A stretch of DNA of 64,000 nucleotides from Acinetobacter defluvii. GTDB lineage: Bacteria; Pseudomonadota; Gammaproteobacteria; Pseudomonadales; Moraxellaceae. Each line of letters begins with the position of its first letter. The stretch's first letter is position 1. The position numbers and the translations under genes were made by a program. The notes beneath the pieces are model-generated. The model had not been told where the DNA came from. It saw only the letters and a program-made list of their open reading frames with translations, and made no database searches. The stretch covers positions 2,790,001-2,854,000 of the forward strand of contig NZ_CP029397.2 in assembly GCF_001704615.3 (NCBI RefSeq). The letters are read 5' to 3'. Of this stretch, positions 31,887 to 41,203 are shown piece by piece.

Positions 31887-32417
31887 ATGTCAACAGGTCA
31901 TGTTGAATATGCAAGCTTGAATGGAACGCATATTTTCAAACTCATTGGTGAAGTGCGAGCCCAATCTTGTATAAGCTTAGACAAACTTTTGGCACGGATT
32001 GAACAACAAGAAAACGTCGTTGGCGCTATTGTTGATTTAACCCAAACCACATTTATAGATAGTACAGTTTTAGGTGTACTGGCAAAGTTAGGCTTAAAGC
32101 TCAAACAAGCCCATCACATCCAAGCTGTTATGTTATCCACAAATCCTGACATCACTACGCTTGCCAATAGCATGGGCTTAGGGCAGGTTTTTGTCATCTT
32201 AAATTATTGCGGTGATCCAACTGTCTGTACGCAGGCATTGCTCGATGATAATGTAAATCACAGCACGATGTTGACGACCGTTTTAGATGCTCATAAAACT
32301 TTAATGAAACTCAATAAGAATAATCAAAATATGTTTGAGCCATTGGTCAAACAACTCGAAAAACAGCAAGATGATATGGAATGTGCATCTGACACTGAGC
32401 CACAGCATAACGCTTAG
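31887..32417 (+). CDS. gigB: STAS-domain anti-sigma-factor antagonist, GigB-like
   Basis: A 176-residue protein with a STAS domain; the phosphorylatable serine is probably in TFIDSTVLGVLAKLG. A hydrophilic C-terminal extension (about residues 120-176, ending EPQHNA) goes beyond the usual domain. I choose ATG 31887 because the domain begins right after it; a TTG at 31827 would add 20 residues without a ribosome site. It pairs with the phosphatase upstream (113-bp gap) and is followed 18 bp later by an amidase gene. No anti-sigma kinase is visible nearby. Confidence 0.85.
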   Translation: MSTGHVEYASLNGTHIFKLIGEVRAQSCISLDKLLARIEQQENVVGAIVDLTQTTFIDSTVLGVLAKLGLKLKQAHHIQAVMLSTNPDITTLANSMGLGQVFVILNYCGDPTVCTQALLDDNVNHSTMLTTVLDAHKTLMKLNKNNQNMFEPLVKQLEKQQDDMECASDTEPQHNA

Positions 32418-32435
32418 CTAAAATAAGGAAAAACA

Positions 32436-33260
32436 ATGACTTTACTTTCTGTTGTTCAAATGAACTCACAAAATGACATTGAAGCAAACTTCGGTGTGGC
32501 TGAGTCGTTGATACAACAAAGTAAAGCAAATGGTGCATCTTTAATCGTTTTCCCTGAAAACTTTGTATGCTTTGCCGCTGGGAAACAACGAGAAACGGCT
32601 GAACGTTTTGAAGAGTTTCAACAGCGTTTAGAGCATCTTGCTGCTCAGTATCAAATTTGGATTGTTGCAGGCACTTTGCCTTGCCCTTTCCGTCCTGATG
32701 GTTCGACGATTTCAGATGGTCGGGTGCGTACGGTAAGCTTATGTATCAGCCCTGAACGTACTGAAGTACGTTATGACAAAATTCATTTGTTTGATGTGCA
32801 AGTCGGTGATTCGGTGGGGGGTTATCAAGAATCCAAGTTCTTTGAACCTGGTAGCGATGTGGTTGTGGCGAAAACCCCTTTTGGCAATATCGGCTTGATG
32901 GTCTGTTATGATTTACGTTTTCCCGAATTGGCTTTAACCCTACGTTCGCAAGGTGCCAATATTTTAACTGCGCCTGCGGCTTTTACCTATACTACAGGTG
33001 AAATGCACTGGAAGTTACTACTACAAGCACGTGCGATGGACAGTCAATGTCAGGTTTTAGGTGCAGCACAACAAGGTTGGCATGGTGAAAAGCGTCAAAC
33101 TTGGGGACATGCAGGTGCAACCAATAGCCGTGGGCAAATTTTGCAAATTACTGCTCAAGAAGGTGCTCAACTTTTAACAGTACCTTTTGATTTAGCTGAA
33201 CAAGAAAAAATACGTGCCTCCATGCCTTTGATGCAACATCGAAAACTCGTTCAGTATTAG
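32436..33260 (+). CDS. Carbon-nitrogen hydrolase (nitrilase superfamily, Nit1/Nit2-like amidase)
   Basis: A 274-residue cytoplasmic amidase. The catalytic triad is E41 (VFPENF), K115 (RYDKIHLFDV) and C157 (MVCYDLRFPEL). The pattern fits the Nit subgroup, which hydrolyses deaminated glutathione or omega-amides in metabolite repair. AAGGAA precedes the ATG. It follows gigB closely, so it may be cotranscribed with the gig genes, although no functional link is known. Confidence 0.9.
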   Translation: MTLLSVVQMNSQNDIEANFGVAESLIQQSKANGASLIVFPENFVCFAAGKQRETAERFEEFQQRLEHLAAQYQIWIVAGTLPCPFRPDGSTISDGRVRTVSLCISPERTEVRYDKIHLFDVQVGDSVGGYQESKFFEPGSDVVVAKTPFGNIGLMVCYDLRFPELALTLRSQGANILTAPAAFTYTTGEMHWKLLLQARAMDSQCQVLGAAQQGWHGEKRQTWGHAGATNSRGQILQITAQEGAQLLTVPFDLAEQEKIRASMPLMQHRKLVQY

Positions 33261-33355
33261 CAAGACTTTAACTATAAGATTTAGATCGCCGAAGAAAGAT
33301 AGAGATTCTTAACACATTTAGAAATATCAATTAATTTAACATTGTTGATATAAAA

Positions 33356-34186
33356 CTAATAAAACTTTTTCTCAGCTGCACGTATAGCGCCTAATGCAAC
33401 CACTTTTCTTCCTGCTTTGACTTTTGAGAGATGGCAGTCCTGCCAAAGTTCCGAAAGAGTGTTTTGCTTAGCACTTATGAAAGCGGACTCTAAATAACCT
33501 GGTAATTCAGTTGTTCTCCCTCCAATCAAGAGCAATGATGGATTTAAAAGATTAATTACTGCGGCTATCCCAAGTCCCAAAAATGTTCCCGCTTCTCTTA
33601 TCGCAGTTAAAATTTCCAAATCTCCATTATTGGCTCGTATGGCAAGATTCGATGGGGTTAGATTGCAGAATTTTGATATCGCTAAACCACTTGCAATTTC
33701 ATCTAGTCGCTTCACTTCTGCATTACATTGAAGAGGCAAATACCCTAATTCTCCTGCCCAACCACTCGCTCCCAACAAAGGTTTGCCATTTATAATAAAG
33801 GTAGCGCCAATAGCAGTACCACTTATAATGATACCACTGGTGGTATGATCTAAACGCTCATAAAGTTCCTCATACATAGCAGCTTTTACGTCATTCAATA
33901 TCATTACCTTACTGCAAAATAACTCTAGAGCATTTTTCGCTCGCCACCCCGTAAAGTGAGGAAGAACATCACAATTAACAATATACTCATCTTCAGCCAC
34001 CAATCCTGGTACGGCTAAACTTATACTTTTTGGCTGAATTTTATGTCGTAAAATAAAAGACCTAAGGTGTGATATTAATTTTTCAGGGGTAAACGAGACA
34101 CCAGTATCAAACCTTTCTTCAATTTGGTCATATAGAATTAATAATTTGGTTCCACCCAGATCTATACCTATTGAGTAACTCGTCAT
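33356..34186 (-). CDS. ROK-family sugar kinase-like protein
   Basis: A 276-residue ASKHA-fold protein. It shows the phosphate-1 motif GIDLGGTKL, the NDVKAAMYEEL segment with the catalytic aspartate, the adenosine region IISGTAIGATFI and GWAGELGYLPL. The zinc-binding CxCGxxGCxE motif usual in ROK kinases is missing: only one cysteine (LQCNAEVKRLDEIASG) remains at that place. Substrate and activity are therefore uncertain. It is flanked by unrelated genes and stands alone, with codon use somewhat more AT-rich than its neighbours, so it may be an accessory acquisition. Confidence 0.8.
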   Translation of the reverse strand: MTSYSIGIDLGGTKLLILYDQIEERFDTGVSFTPEKLISHLRSFILRHKIQPKSISLAVPGLVAEDEYIVNCDVLPHFTGWRAKNALELFCSKVMILNDVKAAMYEELYERLDHTTSGIIISGTAIGATFIINGKPLLGASGWAGELGYLPLQCNAEVKRLDEIASGLAISKFCNLTPSNLAIRANNGDLEILTAIREAGTFLGLGIAAVINLLNPSLLLIGGRTTELPGYLESAFISAKQNTLSELWQDCHLSKVKAGRKVVALGAIRAAEKKFY

Positions 34187-34342
34187 AATACGCCTTATCT
34201 TAACCCTTCTTTTATCTATCTTAGATTAGCTTATATTTCATGGCATTGATTTTGTAGTTATTTTTGTGACTGGTTATGATTTTTTAAATTTCATTCTCCA
34301 ACAATTTTTAATGACGTCTAGGGAGCATGATATAAAGCTAAG

Positions 34343-34825
34343 TTATATCGATACTGACTTATACAATCTATACCGTATAAAACGCTCATCATTTATCGTC
34401 ACTTCTCCATCGAATTCAAATCCTAGCGAATAAATAGCTTCCAACTTTTTTCTAGTAGGAGGCAATAAAATAGTTATTGATTCAAAGCCCATTTCAGTAA
34501 AAGCTTTTTTTAAAATCTTATGAAAAATTGTTTTACCTAAGCCCCAATACCGAGGATGTAGTACTAATGCTAAATCAGCGTCTCCCTCTTCATATTGCAA
34601 ACCGCCCCAACCTGCAAATTTGCCATCAACAACAAATGCCCAAGGACCATAACCATATTTAATCCACTGTTGTTCTTTTGCTTTGACCCACGCAATACAT
34701 TGCTCTTCATCAAAAACAATACCACGGGCTAAAGGCATGTGTTTGAGGACATGTTCATTCGTATTCAGTTCAATAATATCTTGCTGGCTCATGTTTCTTA
34801 AATAATCAAACTGAATATTCAACAC
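34343..34825 (-). CDS. GNAT-family N-acetyltransferase (RimJ/RimL-like)
   Basis: A GNAT domain of about 160 residues. It includes GPWAFVVDGKFAGWGGLQYE, the strand DLALVLHPRYWGLGKTI leading to the acetyl-CoA pyrophosphate loop, and a late LEAIYSLGFEFDGE block. An AGGAGG (34828-34833) lies 2 nt before GTG 34825 and 5 nt before TTG 34822, so a non-ATG start is certain, and TTG has the better spacing. The substrate is unknown. Confidence 0.82.
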   Translation of the reverse strand: MLNIQFDYLRNMSQQDIIELNTNEHVLKHMPLARGIVFDEEQCIAWVKAKEQQWIKYGYGPWAFVVDGKFAGWGGLQYEEGDADLALVLHPRYWGLGKTIFHKILKKAFTEMGFESITILLPPTRKKLEAIYSLGFEFDGEVTINDERFIRYRLYKSVSI

Positions 34826-34861
34826 ATCCTCCTAAAAAACAAAAAATAAATTATGTTTTTA

Positions 34862-36349
34862 TTATTCTACGGCTTCATTGGTTACACGTAAAACTTCTTC
34901 CATCGTCGTTTTACCTGCCAAGACTTTACGCAAACCATCATCACGAATCGAACCTGCATCACGACGTGCATATTCCTCAAGCTCATATTCCGCAGCATTA
35001 CCATGAATCAAACGACGCATTTGCTCATCTATCGGCACAATTTCATAAATCGCTGTACGACCAGTAAACCCAGTATGCGAACAATGATCACAACCATTTG
35101 GCACAGGAAGTTTTAAATCTGTCGCATTTGAAACTGGCTTAAATATTTCCTTTTCAAAATCATCCGCTTCACGCCATGTATGACAATGCGAACAAATCGT
35201 TCTCACCAAACGCTGTGCAATTACCCCAATCAAAGAACTCGATAATAAAAAGGGTTCAATGCCCATATCTTTTAAACGTGTCACCGCACCAATAGCCGTA
35301 TTGGTATGCAATGTCGATAAGACCAAGTGACCTGTTAAAGATGCCTGAACCGCAATTTCAGCTGTTTCAAGATCACGAATCTCCCCCACCATCACCACAT
35401 CAGGATCTTGACGGAGCATCGCTTTCAACGCACGTGCAAAAGTCATATCTACTTTGGTGTTGACTTGTGTCTGTCCAATCCCTTCAAGCTGATATTCAAT
35501 CGGATCTTCAGCCGTGAGAATATTTTTAGAACCATCATTTAAGTCTGATAAAGCTGCATAAAGTGTCGTAGTTTTACCTGAACCTGTAGGACCAGTCACC
35601 AAAATAATCCCATGTGGGCGATGTACCAATTGTGTCAAACGTTCATAATCATTTGGCATTAAACCCAAATGCGTCATATTCAAACGTCCTGCTTGTTTAT
35701 CAAGCAAACGCATCACGACACGCTCACCATGTGACGATGGCAAAGTCGATACACGAACATCCACTTCACGCCCTGCCAAACGTAAGGAAATACGCCCATC
35801 TTGAGGAATACGCTTTTCGGCAATATCCAGTTTTGCCATGACTTTAATACGTGATACCAACAACGGTGCAAGTTCACGGCGTGGTTGTACGATCTCACGT
35901 AACTGACCATCCACACGTAAACGCACGGATAATTTCTTTTCAAAGGCTTCAATATGAATATCAGACGCACCGACACGGATCGCTTCAGACAATAACGCAT
36001 TAATTAAACGAACAATCGGTGCATCATCTTCCTGATCCATTAAATCTTCTGTTTCAGGAACTTGATCTGCTAAACTAAGTAAATCAGGATGATCTTCTAA
36101 ACCTGCTGCGACTTGCTGAGATTCACCTGTTTCACCCGCATAACTGGAGCTCAGTAGTTGATTAAACTCGGTTTCAGTACACAGTTGATGATGTGCAGGT
36201 CGTCCTAAATAGCGACGTGCTTCTTGAATGGCAATTTGAGCAGTATTTTCACGACGAATAATAAAAACTTGATCGCCTTCATAACGCAATAGCACGCCGT
36301 GTCGTTTTGCAAAGCTATAGGGTATTTGTAATTGTTTAAGGACTTGCAT
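34862..36349 (-). CDS. gspE: Type II secretion system ATPase GspE
   Basis: A 495-residue cytoplasmic motor ATPase. It has an N-terminal T2SSE_N region, the Walker A motif GPTGSGKTTT, the Asp box LTAEDPIEYQ, the Walker B region DPDVVMVGEIRD and the His box GHLVLSTLHTN. The GspE zinc tetracysteine element is present (CSHC and CDHC about 40 residues apart), which argues for GspE over PilT. No other gsp genes lie in the window, as expected in Acinetobacter, where T2SS genes are scattered. Confidence 0.93.
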   Translation of the reverse strand: MQVLKQLQIPYSFAKRHGVLLRYEGDQVFIIRRENTAQIAIQEARRYLGRPAHHQLCTETEFNQLLSSSYAGETGESQQVAAGLEDHPDLLSLADQVPETEDLMDQEDDAPIVRLINALLSEAIRVGASDIHIEAFEKKLSVRLRVDGQLREIVQPRRELAPLLVSRIKVMAKLDIAEKRIPQDGRISLRLAGREVDVRVSTLPSSHGERVVMRLLDKQAGRLNMTHLGLMPNDYERLTQLVHRPHGIILVTGPTGSGKTTTLYAALSDLNDGSKNILTAEDPIEYQLEGIGQTQVNTKVDMTFARALKAMLRQDPDVVMVGEIRDLETAEIAVQASLTGHLVLSTLHTNTAIGAVTRLKDMGIEPFLLSSSLIGVIAQRLVRTICSHCHTWREADDFEKEIFKPVSNATDLKLPVPNGCDHCSHTGFTGRTAIYEIVPIDEQMRRLIHGNAAEYELEEYARRDAGSIRDDGLRKVLAGKTTMEEVLRVTNEAVE

Positions 36350-36449
36350 TACAACTTATATGAATGATTAAAATTGTTTTGAGTGTACTCTAAGCGCATG
36401 ACAGCGTGAAGTCTGTTTTTTAAAGAAATGATCAGAGGAATAAACAGCC

Positions 36450-37271
36450 TTGTCCATAAAAAATGAACATTTAGAACCTGAACTTCCTGATCTAAAATGG
36501 TGGGGAGAAGAAAAATTTGAGCTAAATCAAGCCAAAGCTTGGCAATTTGGTTCAATGATGATGCGTTTAACACGTGGTTTGCAAGAATGGCGACTTGAAT
36601 ATTATCGCCCACAAATGCAATACGACTATGAACAACAATGGCACTGCATCCATGATGTCAACTTTGGCTTTCCACAGCCTGTACACGTCGAACGTTATAT
36701 GTTTCGAGAAACGCATAATACCTTTCAAATTATGCCACGTTTAGCAGACCGCTCTGTGGTGATTCGCCCTGTCGACCCAATTTATATTCCCGCAGGACAA
36801 CGAGGAACCTTATATATCAGCACACCGCTTTGGGTATCAGGTTTTGTACAAGCGCAAAAAGAACCGTTATTTGATATTCCTGTGATTTTACCCAAAGACA
36901 CTTGGTTTGGACCTGACCATCGTAATGGTGAAATGTGCTATGCCACTTCTGTGGATGGTCGTACTGAACTCAACTTATTGCGCCCCCGTGCCTTTCGTGC
37001 CGTGACCCCAATTGATTTTCATAATATTAGTCATCATCAATTGCGTTTTGATCGAATGAATGTCCCTGTTCCTGCACTACCTTTATTTTATAGTGAAAGT
37101 ACAGGACGTCTTTGGACCTCCCAAATCAAAGTTATTTATGAAGGCGATGATCGTCCTGCACGCGTTAAAATTGAGAGTCGCACCCCACCTTTAGCCGGTG
37201 AGGTTAGCTATGTACATCCTCCACGCGCGCCAGGCGGTGCATTATTTAATATGTTTGATTCATTTTTTTAA
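36450..37271 (+). CDS. DUF432-like hypothetical protein
   Basis: A 273-residue soluble protein rich in aromatic residues and proline, predicted to be mostly beta. I recognise it as DUF432-like from its overall pattern; no catalytic motif is evident. The start is TTG 36450, 10 nt after AGAGGA; no in-frame ATG precedes it. It is separated by 19 bp from an MscS channel gene, and a joint role in mechanosensation or membrane tension is inferred only from this linkage. Confidence 0.7.
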   Translation: MSIKNEHLEPELPDLKWWGEEKFELNQAKAWQFGSMMMRLTRGLQEWRLEYYRPQMQYDYEQQWHCIHDVNFGFPQPVHVERYMFRETHNTFQIMPRLADRSVVIRPVDPIYIPAGQRGTLYISTPLWVSGFVQAQKEPLFDIPVILPKDTWFGPDHRNGEMCYATSVDGRTELNLLRPRAFRAVTPIDFHNISHHQLRFDRMNVPVPALPLFYSESTGRLWTSQIKVIYEGDDRPARVKIESRTPPLAGEVSYVHPPRAPGGALFNMFDSFF

Positions 37272-37290
37272 TGGGATGAGGTAATTATGT

Positions 37291-38229
37291 ATGGCTGAAT
37301 CCAATATTCCCAAAGACATTGTAAATAGCTTAAAAAGCATTTTCACCAATATTAATGTTGATCGTGTAAGTGAAATCGCTGTGGCTATCGCATTATGTTT
37401 TGTCGGTTTTATCTTAGCACGTGTGGTATCCAATACATTTATCCGTACTATTGGTTTTCGCTTTAATGCCCATCAACGCTTAGTATGGCGACGTGGTATT
37501 TTTTACTTTATTTTCATGATCTTTATCATGGCGAGTTTAAAAGAAGCTGGCTTCAAACTGAGCGTGTTCTTAGGGGCGGCAGGGATTTTAACGGTTGCTT
37601 TGGGTTTTGCTTCACAAACTTCAGCATCTAACTTAATTAGTGGTCTATTTTTGATTGGTGAAGGTTCTTTTGAGGTCGGGGATACCATTCAAATCACTTT
37701 AATTCGTGGGCATACCATTGAAGGTGAAGTTATTTCCATTGATTTATTGTCTGTTAAATTATTAACCATGGATAATGTCTATGTACGTTTACCGAATGAG
37801 CAATTGATTCGAGCGCCTGTACATAATCTGTCAAAATTTCCGATTCGACGTCTCTCCATTACAGTAGCCATTAATTTTAATGAAGACATCAATAAGGTGC
37901 GTGAGGTTTTAATTAATGTTGCGAATGCTTATCCACTGGTTTTGGCAGATCCTAAACCGCGTGTGACTGTGTCAGCTTTTGGTGAGTCTTCTATCGAAAT
38001 TCTTTTTGCGTTGTGGTGTAAGCAAAGTAACTATTTACAAGTAAAAGATGAAATTCATGAATTGATTCGTAACCGTTTTGTTGAGCGTCATATTGAAATT
38101 CCTGTGCCGAAAATTGGTTTTGTAGATCGACCTGATACGCATGTGACTAGCACCAGAGATGAAGATGTTGATACCTATGCCAATGAACAAGAAGTGAAAT
38201 TAGAGAAAAAACAAGACAAACGATTATGA
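37291..38229 (+). CDS. Small-conductance mechanosensitive channel (MscS family)
   Basis: A 312-residue inner-membrane protein. Two N-terminal helices precede the pore helix AAGILTVALGFASQTSASNLISG, then the beta domain begins with FEVGDTIQI. The mixed C-terminal vestibule is present, ending in a charged tail (EVKLEKKQDKRL). It opens on membrane tension to release solutes during hypo-osmotic shock. GAGGT lies 8 nt before the ATG. Second gene of a pair with the DUF432-like protein. Confidence 0.92.
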   Translation: MAESNIPKDIVNSLKSIFTNINVDRVSEIAVAIALCFVGFILARVVSNTFIRTIGFRFNAHQRLVWRRGIFYFIFMIFIMASLKEAGFKLSVFLGAAGILTVALGFASQTSASNLISGLFLIGEGSFEVGDTIQITLIRGHTIEGEVISIDLLSVKLLTMDNVYVRLPNEQLIRAPVHNLSKFPIRRLSITVAINFNEDINKVREVLINVANAYPLVLADPKPRVTVSAFGESSIEILFALWCKQSNYLQVKDEIHELIRNRFVERHIEIPVPKIGFVDRPDTHVTSTRDEDVDTYANEQEVKLEKKQDKRL

Positions 38230-38265
38230 TGATGGATAACAAGTAAAATAGAGAATTTATTAAAA

Positions 38266-38312
38266 TCCTTCCTCTTATCGAGCAATGTGTTACATTGTTC
38301 AAAGCGGAAGGA
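38266..38312. terminator. Nested hairpin between mscS-like and DUF2339 genes
   Basis: The outer arms TCCTTCC and GGAAGGA enclose the inner hairpin GAGCAATGT-GTT-ACATTGTTC. It lies between convergent genes, but the T tract is weak on both strands. Confidence 0.45.
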
Positions 38313-38334
38313 CGTTTATAAATCAATCTAAAAT

Positions 38335-41040
38335 TTAAGATTTTAAAGCTTTAGACTCAGCCTCAGGAATCGGGGCAATATAGGCAATGATTAACATCAC
38401 AAAACCAGCACCAAGAAACGAAATTACACGGGTCAATGTACCAATGTGGGACAAGTCGAGTAATACCAATTTTAAAGTCACCAACATTAAAATACTGCCA
38501 CCCAAGATCCATAAAGGTCGCAAATGTTTTTGACTGGCATAATTCATCGTAACAAAAGCCAAACTGACCCAAAGCAACGTAAAACTCAGTTGAATGGTCG
38601 CATTTCCCCAAATCGCCAGTTCGTTATAGGGTGTTTGAAAATAGATATGCAATGCACGTAGTACCACATAACTACTTAACCACAATACGCTCAGCACAGA
38701 TAAAACTGCAATAACTCCCCGATCCATATCTTGCTCGAGTTGTAAACTCAGCATCCAAATAAAACCAGCCAAAATCGCAATACTGATCAAGTCAAATGGA
38801 TTCAACACAGGCAATACATAATATTCAAAGGCGTGTTGTGAAAAAAGCTGTGAGCAAATTATCCATAGCAACACTAAAGCTAAACTACTGCGCGTTTGCC
38901 AAAATATTCTCCAGTCTGGATTTTGCTTTTGAGAATAACACCACGCACAAAATACCAAAGGTAAAATCATGATACTGATATAGGGCATAGTTGGCACAAG
39001 ACTCAAACTAGTCAAAGCCAAGCTCAGCAAAGTCCCCAAACTCACCCACTCTTTTTCAAGTTTGACACTTGCCGATGGTCGTAACCATAGTACACTGAGC
39101 AGAATTCCTGCAATCGCCATACCTAGACGCTCAAATTGCGAATGCCAAACAATTTCACCCAAGTGACTGCGATTTATCACAAAAATTAGCGCAAAAAAAT
39201 ACAGTGGAATCACTCCGACCCATTTTGGAATCAGCCAAGACCATGTGGCTTTACAGCGCAATAACACTTCATTGAGCACTACATAAGTCAAACTCACACC
39301 GAGTAAAGCCAATACATACTGATGCTGTCCATCAAAATAATCCAATAACAGAAGCAACAACATACTGGTCGCAGCAATCAACAGCAGACTGAAAAAGGCA
39401 ATCGTCGAACTCGTGATTTGTTTTTGAAATTTTTCATGCGTATTGGCAATCACCACAACAGCGACATAACTTAGGCTAAGCAGCCAATACATCGTCGTTG
39501 GGAAATAAGCCAAATCCACCCAATAATATAAACTGAATAAACCTGCAACAATCAATAATGCAATTGCCAAATAGCGACTAATCGTTGAATGACGATAAAG
39601 CGCAAATACAAAAATCAATACGCCCTCTATTGCCCAACCAATGACACTCCATTCATTTTCAAGCAAAATCGGTGGAATTAAACTGATAAAAATCAGCGCT
39701 AAACTAAAATAACTTTGTGAGATCAAATATACCGATTGATTACGTTTGGCTAAACTATATAAAACCGCAAACAATGCTGCAAAAGCTAAACTTAGACCAG
39801 CTTGCCACAAAGTTTTTTCAAAATACATCAGATATAAGAAAATATAACCCACAATCGGTGCACCAAAAATCAGTGCAATATCCAACGCAGGTTTAAGCTT
39901 AAACTGTTCAACATCTTGTTTTGCTAATAACTGACTAAAACGAAAACCAAGCCAAATAAATACTGCTGTATGTGCGCTAACCAACAGCGCTAAAGTATCT
40001 CGCTCTTGTAAGTGACCATGAACAAAAGCATAGCTTCCTGCCACAATCACAGTCATTAAAAATGCGATTTGATTAAGGATTTTCCAAGGGCGTAATGTAG
40101 TTAAGATCGCCACACAGACATTAATTACCAAATAATAGGCAACAAACTCAACAGCATTTGCATCGCGTACAGGCAAAGTGAAAGGCGCTGCTGCTGCAAT
40201 TATCATTGCCATTAATGCTAACTCAATACTTTGTTGTTTTAAACTGAGGTACAAAGTCAGCAGCATAATCACGGCAAAATACAAACTTGCGCTATAAATA
40301 TGAGGAATGATGTGATTGTAATAGGCAAAAAATAAGGTCAGAAACAATCCAGCCAAGCCCAAACCTTCAAGTGCTAAGGAGAAGCTACGATTTTTACGCT
40401 GTAAAAATACCCCGAAACCTGTAACCACTAAACTTACGGCTGCCACGAGAGCGAGTTTTACAGCCAAGCTCAGTTGCCAATGTTCCGTCGCAAAGCGTAA
40501 AAGTAAAATTATGCCAACGACAAGGACTAAAACAGCCACTTTTAACACGGGATTGCCTTGAAAAATCCATTGTTTGATTTGCTCAAGCAAAGTGATTTCA
40601 GAGTGGCTAGAATGTGAAGGCGGTGATGTTGCGGTGTTCAGATCATTCTGTAATACCACTGGACTTACCACATGCTGCAAACGAGATTGAATCTGCTGCA
40701 CATAGCGTTCCAGTCGCCGTAACCAACGCAAGAAAAAGAAAATCCAACAGGTCAAGCCTAAGCCTATCAGCCAACTCCAATTCAAACTCATTCCAATAAT
40801 TGCGACTATCGATGAAATATAAAGTGGAACTTTAGATGTAAATTGCACAGAAATCTGTTGCTGTGTAGCAAGATTCGTCAAAGGTTGTTGTAAAGCATCG
40901 ACATAGTGCATCACACTCATGACAAAGGCGAGCCCACACAGATATGTCACCACCTTTAGATCAAAAAACCATGCTACTACAGCAACGATGGTCAGTACCA
41001 TGAGCCAAATAATCCGAATTTCACTTTGCCCTTTTGGCAT
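38335..41040 (-). CDS. DUF2339 polytopic membrane protein
   Basis: A large inner-membrane protein of about 901 residues with more than 20 predicted hydrophobic helices throughout, fitting the DUF2339 family. A short cytoplasmic stretch rich in Thr, Ser and Pro follows the first helices at about 120-150. The function is unknown. I start it at ATG 41040 (MPKGQSEIR), after an AGGAAAGAG stretch; an upstream ATG at 41151 would add 37 polar residues and run into the polA promoter region. Divergent from polA. Confidence 0.8.
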   Translation of the reverse strand: MPKGQSEIRIIWLMVLTIVAVVAWFFDLKVVTYLCGLAFVMSVMHYVDALQQPLTNLATQQQISVQFTSKVPLYISSIVAIIGMSLNWSWLIGLGLTCWIFFFLRWLRRLERYVQQIQSRLQHVVSPVVLQNDLNTATSPPSHSSHSEITLLEQIKQWIFQGNPVLKVAVLVLVVGIILLLRFATEHWQLSLAVKLALVAAVSLVVTGFGVFLQRKNRSFSLALEGLGLAGLFLTLFFAYYNHIIPHIYSASLYFAVIMLLTLYLSLKQQSIELALMAMIIAAAAPFTLPVRDANAVEFVAYYLVINVCVAILTTLRPWKILNQIAFLMTVIVAGSYAFVHGHLQERDTLALLVSAHTAVFIWLGFRFSQLLAKQDVEQFKLKPALDIALIFGAPIVGYIFLYLMYFEKTLWQAGLSLAFAALFAVLYSLAKRNQSVYLISQSYFSLALIFISLIPPILLENEWSVIGWAIEGVLIFVFALYRHSTISRYLAIALLIVAGLFSLYYWVDLAYFPTTMYWLLSLSYVAVVVIANTHEKFQKQITSSTIAFFSLLLIAATSMLLLLLLDYFDGQHQYVLALLGVSLTYVVLNEVLLRCKATWSWLIPKWVGVIPLYFFALIFVINRSHLGEIVWHSQFERLGMAIAGILLSVLWLRPSASVKLEKEWVSLGTLLSLALTSLSLVPTMPYISIMILPLVFCAWCYSQKQNPDWRIFWQTRSSLALVLLWIICSQLFSQHAFEYYVLPVLNPFDLISIAILAGFIWMLSLQLEQDMDRGVIAVLSVLSVLWLSSYVVLRALHIYFQTPYNELAIWGNATIQLSFTLLWVSLAFVTMNYASQKHLRPLWILGGSILMLVTLKLVLLDLSHIGTLTRVISFLGAGFVMLIIAYIAPIPEAESKALKS

Positions 41041-41203
41041 ATCTATGTTTTCTCTTTCCTGAGTGATGTGATCATACAACAGCCTGAACGGCTGTTTCGC
41101 AAAAATCATCAGATATTCAGTAACAGAAGCAGCACCGTTGTCACTTCGCAATAGCGAAAAATCACGTACAATAAGCCTTATTATTTGAATTAGGAATGTT
41201 TCA

